A DNA stretch of 64,000 bases from Liolophura sinensis (taxonomy: Eukaryota > Mollusca > Polyplacophora > Chitonida > Chitonidae): the NCBI RefSeq assembly GCF_032854445.1, contig NC_088302.1, positions 55,220,237 through 55,284,236 on the forward strand, read 5' to 3'. The notes beneath the pieces are model-generated. The model was given only the letters and a program-made list of their open reading frames with translations, was not told the origin of the DNA and ran no database searches. A program made the position numbers and the translations under genes. Positions 25,160 to 35,700 of the stretch are shown in pieces (the first letter of the stretch is position 1; every line of letters begins with the position of its first letter).

Positions 25160-25890
25160 ATCTGCAGGTTTAGCACACACCTGGCAAGGAGCAGTGGTTT
25201 CCTCCAAGCTGTACCCAAATTTGTCCATTGTGAATCTGATCAGTGACGTGACTCCAGCTCTTGGTGTTTGTCAAAACCACACACCAGCAGGTTTAGCACA
25301 CACCTTGCAAGGAGCAGTGGTTTCCTCCAAGCTGTACCCAAATTGGTCCATTGTGAATCTGATCAGTGACGTGACTCCAGTTCTTGGTGTTCGTCAAAAC
25401 CACACACCAGCAGGTTTAGCACACACCTGGCAAGAAGCAGTGGTTTCCTCCAAGCTGTACCCAAATTTGTCCATTGTGAATCTGATCAGTGACGTGACTC
25501 CAGCTCTTGGTGTTTGTCAAAACCACACACCAGCAGGTTTAGCACACACCTGGCAAGGAGCAGTGGTTTCCACCAAGCTGTACCCAAATTGGTCCATTGT
25601 GAATCTGATCTATCACAACTACACCTCTGGCAAGGTGCAGTGGTTTCCTGTAGACAGATTTTCCACTGTGTAACTTGATCAGGGACATGCGACTCCAGCT
25701 CTCAGTGTCTGTCAGAACTACACCTCTGGCAAGGTGCAGTGGTTTCCTCTAGGCTGTAAACAGATTTTCCACTGTGTAACCTGATCAGGGACATGTGACT
25801 CCAGCTTTCAGTGTCTGTCACAACTACACCTCTGGCAAGGTGCAGTGGTTTCCTCTAGGTTGTACCCAGAATTGTCCACTGTTAAACCTG
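25160..25890. repeat. 123-bp tandem repeat with shorter degenerate units
   Basis: Four units starting at 'caggtttagcacacacctgg' are spaced 123 bases apart from 25165. From about 25600 shorter related units of about 100 bases continue, marked by 'acacctctggcaaggtgcag'. Open on the plus strand over 159 codons because of the period. Confidence 0.92.
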
Positions 25891-26564
25891 ATCAGTAACA
25901 TGTAATGTAACCTATATGTTCAACAAATTAAACCAGAGGCAGAATACATCTTTTGGCATATTAGAGGAATGTTATCTTATCTGGACTTCAGACTTCTGAT
26001 CTTGCTTATTAACATCTCAATCAATGAGGTAGAGTCTTTGTCAAGTTGCGGCTGGTTTTGTTGTGGGAGTACTATGGTTTAGCTCGTATGTACCCAATTT
26101 CCTTCACCCATAAACACAACCACCATTGTATGAGTGGAATATAATTGATTATGACATAAATCTTAATGAAATAATAAACTTGGCGCTAACGTATTAATGG
26201 TGCTGCCTCAGTGGAATGCCATGCTAAAGACCCTAGCCATGACCAAAATACAGTACATGTATATCAACTGAGTGTTAAGCCAGGGAAATCTGGCTTAAGT
26301 GTCCTGATCCCAAAATTAAACTATGTTTGTTATGAATCAATTGCATCATTCACTTGTGTTTGTGTGAAAAAAGCAGAAGACACAGAGTATTCAAAAGAGA
26401 TCCTTTTTAATTTTATATCTAGCTTCTTACAAAACACGGAAATTCACAGAATTAACTTTTCAGTATGAAGAAAGCGCATGCACAGCTACACATAAGCAAC
26501 ACTATGCCTTGGATATTTGACCTACATCTCTTCCTCACTGTACAGTGTCCAACCTTTGCGGCCA
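25891..26564. other. Downstream flank of MRPL34
   Basis: An 85-codon plus-strand frame at 26211-26468 has no recognisable homology. The rest is presumed 3' UTR or intergenic for the minus-strand MRPL34 gene. Confidence 0.45.
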
Positions 26565-27330
26565 TCACCATTTCACTTTACGCGGTTTCCTCTGAAACTC
26601 CTTAAGTAAGGGTCTAAAATCCTCGTACACAGCCAGATTATGACGCCCTTTTAGAAATCTCCTCCATAGTATTTCCACACCACTCTCCGTCTGAATTCTT
26701 TTATGAATGCCGTGAGTTTTAATCCGTTTGGCTGCATTTGGTCTATAATACACACGAACTTTTGTTCGTACAGTCTGTTTGTTTAGCCAGGGTTTACAGA
26801 CCTGAGGATTATTTAGCACTGTTTGACTGAGGGGTATCTTTTTGGATTTATTCAACAGAACAGCTGTTGGGTTATTTTCACTGGCAGATTTTGGGCAAAC
26901 CATCAGGCTTCTCTGTGCCTGACATGCTTTTTTTGTAACACTGAAAATATAAAAAGTCAAATAACATCCATTTGTTCACATTCTACACTGTCTTCTGGTT
27001 ACAATTGTTCACTATTATTTCCATTAATCAAATACTCCATAAATCCTGCGAGCAGACCAAGCTACACTTTGTAGTCAAATCCATGAAGGCTACAGGCATA
27101 TGGGCCCTATTCCACCCAAACGTCATACATTGCCATAACTCTACTTTGCTCTATACCTTTGCTAACTCTAGAGTAATGTTAATAGGTAGAGAGTAATGCT
27201 GCAGTCCTGTACATTACGACACTCTCAGTATATTTATGCCTCTGACTTGACAAATAGTATTCTGTAATCTGTGAGTTGTGAAGTTTAGACTGCTGGTTAG
27301 GTTGAAGAATCTGCTTTTCACAATCAACAT
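26565..27330 (-). CDS. MRPL34: Mitochondrial ribosomal protein bL34m
   Basis: The C-terminal exon (26565-26940) encodes the bL34 signature: YRPNAAKRIKTHGIHKRI followed by ESGVEILWRRFLKGRHNL, the short basic protein that packs into large-subunit rRNA near the exit tunnel. An acceptor 'ttatattttcag' precedes it. I propose exon 1 at 27218-27330, ending at a GTAATG donor in the matching phase. It encodes MLIVKSRFFNL and then a stretch rich in Arg, Ser and Thr with no acidic residue, as expected of a mitochondrial import sequence. The product would be 162 residues (172 if an in-frame ATG at 27358-27360 is used), longer than the 92 of human, with about 20 extra residues after the signature. The signature exon is firm, exon 1 is probable. 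The gene diverges from ABHD8. Confidence 0.82.
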
Positions 27331-28870
27331 CTGCGAAGGAAACGACAAACAGTTGTGCATGTAACAAACTACACTTCACCACTACCACTGATATATATTA
27401 TATATGGCCCAATTTTCGACAGTGAACAGACAGAATCGCACTGGTATTCTGTCCACTTTTATTAAATGTCTTCCGCTTACCTTAAACAGCTCTGTAGACG
27501 AGTAAATAAAAACTGTTTAGAAACAGAAATGCCGTGGTTCAGGAACATTGACAGAAACATTTTTCCCCTGATGGTCTAGCGTGCAAACCTAACACGCCTG
27601 AAATCTCTATCGTTAAAAAATCAAAGTAGATGTAACCTTTTAAATAGGCCGTGATAAATTTCCTCCACTGAATATCTGCCACATCCTTTACAAGTCTGAT
27701 ATCAACACAAATGAAAATGTAAAATACATAGTTCAGAAGAACAACCACAAACCAACTAATTTCACATATATCTGTTGCTGTTTTATTTTAAACTTTTAGT
27801 TTAGTTACCAGACTGTCTCTAGGGTGCTGGTGTACGCGGGAGAGCACAGTTTTGCGAGGCTAATGGGAGGGTCGATCGAAAGCGAGGCTACAGAGGTCGG
27901 CCTAAGCTGTCAGTCTCCGTGGTAAATATGTAAACACTTGTAAATCAAATGCATGAGTTTCTGTATGCCTAACACTTTACAACGACCTGTTTTTTGAGTG
28001 TTTGAATATTATGTGTGAAAGTGCAATGAAAGTCAATGAGGAAAGTTTGGAAATCAAACCGTAATTTAGCTAAAGGGAACCATTCTAAATACAGCGAAAT
28101 TCCGTTCAGCACTGCACATTTGGCACTGTGTTAGCCCAGCCATTCACGGAGTGTAGACGGTTCAGCTCAGTTAAATAACAGTTTGGTTTCTTCCCTTTAA
28201 ATTTAATGGGTATTTTATACTGGCAAGGGTTGGCTTCTGTTTAGGTGAATTGTTTATAGGAGAGTTGAGAATGGTGAACATCGATTGAAACAATGATTAT
28301 AATTTATAGCTCACTTAAATCAGCACTATTGCTATGGTACAGTTTCAAGCTGACAAGGAGGCTCAAAGAATTTATTCAGATTCAGATTTTTTGTCTCGAA
28401 TCCAAGATTTTTTTTGTTGTAGTTTTTGTTTAAGAAAGTCATTCCCGGATTTCTGTTGAAATTAAAGCCCTATAGCTGTGTGTATAAGCCAGTAGCTCAC
28501 TAGTGGGCAAATAGTGAAGACCTGTCATACCTAGCACTATTTTGTTTTATCAAGAACCTTTTCCCTAACCAGCTATAACATATAATTTTTTTTAAATGCC
28601 CCCAGAATGCAAAAGTCCACACAGAAAAAGGAAAGGTTTTTGTCTCTGTTATGATTGATGGCTTTGGGTTAACTTTTAATATCGTCTGCTTAGATTTGGC
28701 TGCAGAAATCTCATGCTGAAACATGTTAATGTTAAAAATGTACTCCTTATTAGATATTGGAGGGTTATTCACTCAGAACTGAAAAAAATGTTGCAGCAGT
28801 AGAAAATGTTATTAAATGTTATTTCTCGATGACATTGTTTCAGTAGCCACTGGAGATCAGGGAGATGTTG
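27331..28870. promoter_or_regulatory. Divergent spacer between MRPL34 and ABHD8
   Basis: Both genes read away from this 1.5-kb stretch. A relatively GC-rich section at 27810-27920 is the most likely promoter area. I see no defined motif, and the true first exon of ABHD8 may also lie here. The function is inferred from position only. Confidence 0.3.
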
Positions 28871-28874
28871 ATCC

Positions 28875-29703
28875 TGCATTGTAAGGAAGGACAGATGAAT
28901 CACAGCAGGCCACAGTTTTGTTGATGGGGAAGGACAAATGAATCACAGGAGATCACAGTTCTGTTGCTGGTGATGTGGAAGGACAAATGAATCACAAGAG
29001 ATCACAGTTCTGTTGCTGGTGATGTGGAAGGACAAATGAATCACAGGAGATCACAGTTCTGTTGCTGGTGATGTGGAAGGACAAATGAATCACAAGAGAT
29101 CACTGTTCTGTTGCTGTTGATGTGGAAGGACAAATGAATCACAAGAGATCACAGTTCTGTTGCTGTTGATGTGGAAGGACAAATGAATCACAAGAGATCA
29201 CAGTTCTGTTGCTGTTGATGTGGAAGGACAAATGAATCACAAGAGATCACTGTTCTGTTGCTGTTGATGTGGAAGGACAAATGAATCACAAGAGATCACA
29301 GTTCTGTTGCTGTTGATGTGGAAGGACAAATGAATCACAAGAGATCACAGTTCTGTTGCTGTTGATGTGGAAGGACAAATGAATCACAACATATCACTGT
29401 TCTGTTGCTGTTGATATGGAAGGACAAATGAATCACAACATATCACTGTTCTGTTGCTGTTGATGTGGAAGGACAAATGAATCACAAGAGATCACAGTTC
29501 TGTTGCTGTTGATGTGGAAGGACAAATGAATCACAACATATCACTGTTCTGTTGCTGTTGATATGGAAGGACAAATGAATCACAACATATCACTGTTCTG
29601 TTGATGTAGAAGAACTATTGAATTACAACTCGTCACAGTTCTTTTGCAGTGGAAAGACCAATGAGTCACAACAGGTCACAGTTTTGTTGCTGTGGAAGGA
29701 GAG
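28875..29703. repeat. 49-bp minisatellite reaching the first recognised ABHD8 exon
   Basis: The unit 'ggacaaatgaatcacaagag' plus 'atcacagttctgttgctgtt' and 'gatgtggaa' repeats every 49 bases about 16 times. The last degenerate units run into the first recognised ABHD8 coding exon, so the 20 codons after the ATG at 29649 are repeat-derived. The exon itself reads 'aatgattcacaagataac', close to the unit's 'aatgaatcacaagagatc'. Confidence 0.93.
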
Positions 29704-32700
29704 TTTTTAATCTCCAGAGAATCGCACCACTGAATGATTCACAAGATAACTACTTGTTTTTGGAAGTACGACCGAAGAGATGGCTGAACATTTGTCATTT
29801 GAACGCCAGATCCAGAGATGACCAGTTCAGCCGTGAACTCCTTTTGGCGGCTCAGGGTACCAACAATGGGTTCCCAGTCATTAGATGCGCTAAGGTTGTT
29901 CCAAGTCCTGTTCATACCTCTCAAAGAGTCCAAGAGGCACCAGCCCTATCTGACACAATGGGATCTAACAGAGTCCAAATGCACCTGAACACCCCTGAGT
30001 CTGTCAAAGCACGTGTGCATTTTGACTCCAGTATAGGTGGGGATGATAAAGCTGCTTCACGATTCATTGACGCTACTGTTGACAGGGGGCATTCTGCTGC
30101 AAGTGTTGCCTTGTCATTGGCATCCCACCAGAGTTCTGCCCCTTCACCTCATGCGCAGCTCCCATCATCGAAAACTGAAAAGCATTCATGTGAATCTCAG
30201 AAAGAAAGTGAAAGTGTAAAGCTTGAAATATCCACAAGTAATTCTCCATCTAAACCTAAGAGTTCTCAGCAAGGAGAGAAGGAAGCTGTGTTATTTTTCT
30301 TCCACGGGGTTGGCGGGTCCTCTGACACGTGGAGGGCCCAGATAGATTATTTCTCTGCACAAGGCTATGAGGTGGTTGCCCCAGATCTGCTTGGGCATGG
30401 GTTTAGCGGGGCACCTGACAAAAGGAAGGCTTACCACTTTGAGGAAATCACAAAGGACTTAGAAGCCGTATTTGACAAGTTCTGCAAGAAAAGAAATGTT
30501 ATTATTGCTCACTCATATGGGTATGTCTATGACAATCTATTTTGTTTATGGGCTAGAACAATTATAAGTAGTTTTTCCAAAGTGTCTGTATAGGATAACT
30601 TGGATGTCAATCTTGTCAAGTTTTGAGTCTTTTCAAGGTCAGTTACTAAGCATTAGCACAGACCTCAATGTATTTGAACTGGCATAGTTGTAGGAATACT
30701 ATAAGGCACCATATTTGCATTTGAAATTTGGTCCTGGATATTGTCAGTGTTGCTTAATTCTTGCATTTGTGTTTCCATTTGTGGAAACTCTGCTACATAA
30801 CCTGTATACAAGTATCTAGAGAGCCGTTTGATTCATTTGTATGATACATTACAGGTGTTCATTTGCTGTTGTGCTGGCACGGAAGCGATCTCGGCGTGTC
30901 ACCAAGATAGTGCTGATCAGTGGTGGAGGCCCCACCCCTTTGGCTCCCCAGCCCGGTGTGTTCAGTCTGCCATTCTGCCTGCTTGTGTGCGTTAGACCAT
31001 GCCTTGATTGTGGATTTCAGCAGTAAGTATCTAGATCCAGACTGTAACATCATTATCGCTGTATTTAGCTGAGTATAAATCAATCCCATGAAAGGGAGTA
31101 ATCAGTCCCACGCAGCTGAGTTATCATTTTCTTGTACATGTGGCTGAGTAATCTGTCCTGTGTGGGTGAGTAATCAGTCCCATGTGGGTGAGTAATCAAT
31201 CGCATGTGGGTGAGTAATCCATCCCATGTGGGTGAGTAATCTGTCCCATGTGGGTGAGTAATCAGTCCCATGTGGGTGAGTAATCAGTGCCATGTGGGTG
31301 AGTTATCAGTCCCATGTGGGCGAGTAATCAGTCCCATGTAGTTGAGTAATCAGTCCCATGTAGCTGAGTAATCAGTCTCATGTGGCTGAGTAATCTGTCT
31401 CATGTGGCTGAGTAATCTAACCCATGTAGCTGAGCAATCAGTCTCATGTAGCTGAGTAATCTGTCCCATGTAGCTGAGTAATCAGTCCCATGTGGGCGAG
31501 TAATCAGCCCCATGTAGCTGAGTAATCAGTCCCACATAGCTGAGTAATCTGTCCCATGTAGCTGAGTAATCTGTCCCATGTAGCTGAGTAATCAGTCCCA
31601 TGTAGCTGAGCAACCAGTCCCATGTGGCTGAGTAATCTGTCTCATGTAGCTGAGTAATCTGTCCCATGTAGCTGAGTAATCTGTCACATGTGGCTGAGCA
31701 ATCAGCCCCATGTAGCGGAATAATCAGTCCCATGTAGCTGAACAATCAGTCCCATGTAGCTGAGTAACCAGTCCCATGTAGGGGAGTAATTAGTCTCATG
31801 TAGCTCAGTAATCAGTCCCATGTAGCTGAGTAATCAGTCCCACATAGCTGAGTAATCTGTCCCATGTGGCTGAGTAATCAGTCCCATATAGCTGAGTAAT
31901 TAGTCTCATGTAGCTGAGTAATCTGTCCCATGTAGCTGAGTAATCAGTCCCATGTAGCTGAGCAACCAGTCCCATGTGGCTGAGTAATCAGTCCCATGTG
32001 GCTGAGTAATCTGTCCCATGTGGCTGAGTAATCTGTCCTATGTAGCTGAGTAATCAGTCCCATGTAGTTGAGTAATCTGTCCCATATAGCTGAGTAATTA
32101 GTCTCATGTAGCTGAGTAATCAGTCCCATGTAGCTGAGTAATCAGTCCCATGTGGGTGAGTAATCAGTGCCATGTGGGTGAGTTATCAGTCCCATGTGGG
32201 CGAGTAATCAGTCCCATGTAGCTGAGTAATCAGTCTCATGTGGCTGAGTAATCTGTCCCATGTAGCTGAGTAATCAGTCCCATGTTGCTGAGTAATCTAA
32301 CCCATGTAGCTGAGCAATCAGTCTCATGTAGCTGAGTAATCTGTCCCATGTAGCTGAGTAATCAGTCCCATGTAGCTGAGTAATCAGTCCCATGTAGTTG
32401 AGTAATCTGTCCCATGTAGCTGAGTAATCTAACCCATGTAGCTGAGCAATCAGTCTCATGTGGCTGAGTAATCTGTCCCATGTAGCTGAGTAATCAATCC
32501 CATGTAGCTGAGTAATCTGTCCCATGTAGCTGAGTAATCTGTCCCATGTAGCTGAGTAATCAGTCCCATGTGGGCGAGTAATCAGCCCCATGTAGCTGAG
32601 TAATCAGTCCCACATAGCTGAGTAATCTGTCCCATGTAGCTGAGTAATCTGTCCCATGTAGCTGAGTAATCAGTCCCATGTAGCTGAGCAACCAGTCCCA

Positions 32701-35700
32701 TGTGGCTGAGTAATCTGTCCCATGTAGCTGAGTAATCAGTCCCATGTAGTTGAGTAATCTAACCCATGTAGCTGAGTAATCTGTCTCATGTAGCTGAGTA
32801 GTCTAACCCATGTAGCTGAGCAATCAGTCCCATGTGGCTGAGTAATCTGTCACATGTGGCTGAGCAATCAGCCCCATGCAGCGGAATAATCAGTCCCATG
32901 TAGCTGAACAATCAGTCCCATGTAGCTGAGTAACCAGTCCCATGTAGGGGAGTAATTAGTCTCATGTAGCTCAGTAATCAGTCCCATGTAGCTGAGTAAT
33001 CAGTCCCACATAGCTGAGTAATCTGTCCCATGTGGCTGAGTAATCAGTCCCATGTGGCTGAGTAATCTGTCCCATTTGGCTGAGTAATCTGTCCCATATA
33101 GCTGAGTAATTAGTCTCATGTAGCTGAGTAATCTGTCCCATGTAGCTGAGTAATCAGTCCCATGTAGCTGAGCAACCAGTCCCATGTGGCTGAGTAATCA
33201 GTCCCATGTGGCTGAGTAATCTGTCCCATGTGGCTGAGTAATCTGTCCTATGTAGCTGAGTAATCAGTCCCATGTAGTTGAGTAATCTGTCCTATGTAGT
33301 TGAGTAATCAGTCCCATATAGCTGAGTAATTAGTCTCATGTAGCTGAGTAATCAGTCCCATGTAGCTGAGTAATCAGTCCCATGTGGCTGAGTAATTAGT
33401 CTCATGTAGTTGAGTAATCAGTCCCATGTAGCTGAGTAATCAGTCCCATGTGGCTGAGTAATCTAACCCATGTAGCTGAGTAATCAGTCCCATGTGGCTG
33501 AGTAATCTGTCCCATGTAGGGGAGTAATCTGTCTCATGTAGCTGAGTAGTCTAACCCATGTAGGGGAGTAATCTGTCCTATGTAGTTGAGTAATCAGTCC
33601 CATGTAGTTGAGTAATCTAACCCATGTGGGTGAGATATCAGTCCCCTGTCAGATATCGAAGTAGTTAGTCCCATCTAGCTGGTCCATCATTACACAGTCA
33701 TGTAATGAGTCACATCAAGCTGAGTAATCTCATATGAAGTAATTTGATGGTTATGCGTGACTAATGTGGAGCACTGTGGATTAATTATGATGGGTATTCA
33801 CTCATTGTCAACATATAAACTAGTGCAGGTGATCTTTGACAAGTGCTGTCAGATTTGACAGGAGCACTGTGGATAGACTGATGGGGATTGACTCATTGTC
33901 AACATATAAACTAGTGCAGGTGATCTTTGACAAGTGCTGTTAGATGTGACAGGAGCACTGTGGATAGACTGTGATGGGAATTCACTCATTGTCAACATAT
34001 AAACTAGTGCAGGTGATGTTTGACAAGTGCTTTCAGATTTGACAGGAGCACTGTGGATAGACTGTGATGGGGATTGACTCATTGTCAACATATAAACTAG
34101 TGCAGGTGATCTTTGACAAGTGCTGTCAGATTTGACAGGAGCACTGTGGATAGACTGATGGGGATTGACTCATTGTCAACATATAAACTAGTGCAGGTGA
34201 TCTTTGACAAGTGCTGTTAGATGTGACAGGAGCACTGTGGATAGACTGTGATGGGAATTCACTCATTGTCAACATATAAACTAGTGCAGGTGATGTTTGA
34301 CAAGTGCTTTCAGATTTGACAGGAGCACTGTGGATAGACTGTGATGGGGATTGACTCATTGTCAACATATAAACTAGTGCAGGTGATCTTTGACAAGTGC
34401 TGTCAGATTTGACAGGAGCACTGTGGATAGACTGTGATGGGGATTGACTCATTGTCAACATATAAACTAGTGCAGGTGATCTTTGACAAGTGCTTTCAGA
34501 TTTGACAGGAGCACTGTGGATAGGCTGTGATGGGGATTGACTCATTGTCAACATATAAACTAGTGCAGGTGATCTTTGACAAGTGCTGTCAGATTTGACA
34601 GGAGCACTGTGGATAGACTGTGATGGGGATTGACTCATTGTCAACATATAAACTAGTGCAGGCGATCTTTGACAAGTGCTTTCAGATTTGACAGGAGCAC
34701 TGTGGATAGACTGTGATGGGGATTGACTCATTGTCAACATATAAACTAGTGCAGGTGATCTTTGACAAGTGCTGTCAGATTTGACAGGAGCACTGTGGAT
34801 AGACTGTGATGGGGATTGACTCATTGTCAACATATAAACTAGTGCAGGCGATCTTTGACAAGTGCTTTCAGATTTGACAGGAGCACTGTGGATAGGCTGT
34901 GATGGGGATTGACTCATTGTCAACATATAAACTAGTGCAGGTGATCTTTGACAAGTGCTGTCAGATTTGACAGGAGCACTGTGGATAGACTGTGATGGGG
35001 ATTCACTCATTGTCAACATATAAACTAGTGCAGGTGATCTTTGACAAGTGCTGTCAGATTTGACAGGAGCACTGTGGATAGACTGTGATGGGGATTCACT
35101 CATTGTCAACATATAAACTAGTGCAGGTGATCTTTGACAAGTGCTTTCAGATTTGACAGGAGCACTGTGGATAGACTGTGATGGGGATTGACTCATTGTC
35201 AACATATAAACTAGTGCAGGCGATCTTTGACAAGTGCTGTCAGATTTGACAGGAGCACTGTGGATAGACTGTGATGGGGATTGACTCATTGTCAACATAT
35301 AAACTAGTGCAGGTGATCTTTGACAAGTGCTGTCAGATTTGACCGGAGCACCTCAGGATAACTGTGATGCAGATTCACTCCTTATGAACATTTTAACCGG
35401 TGCAGGTGATCTTTGACAAGTGCTGTCAGATAGTGCCAATGATCTGTTACAGAAGTGCTGTCAGATATCATAGAAGTATGGTCATGTGCTGTAGCGAGGA
35501 GTCATTAATTATATCCATAATCAGTGCTGGTGGTCTGTTACAGAAGTGCTGTCAGATAGTGCCAATGATCTGTTACATAAGTGCTGTCAGATATCACAGG
35601 AGTATGGTCATGTGCTGTAGCGATGAGTCATTAACTGTGTCCATAACCAGTGCCAATGATCTGTTACAGAAGTGCTGTTAGATAGTGCCAATGATCTGTT

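Noticed and set aside
26211-26468. 85-codon plus-strand frame near MRPL34
   Set aside because: No recognisable motif or flanking splice signals; it could be a chance frame.
31080-33655. CRISPR-like array of short repeats
   Set aside because: There are no unique spacers, the host is an animal, and the repeats are head to tail with no gaps.
34126-35298. 390-codon minus-strand frame of 31-residue repeats
   Set aside because: It lies inside ABHD8 intron 2 in the 93-bp array and is an artefact of the period.
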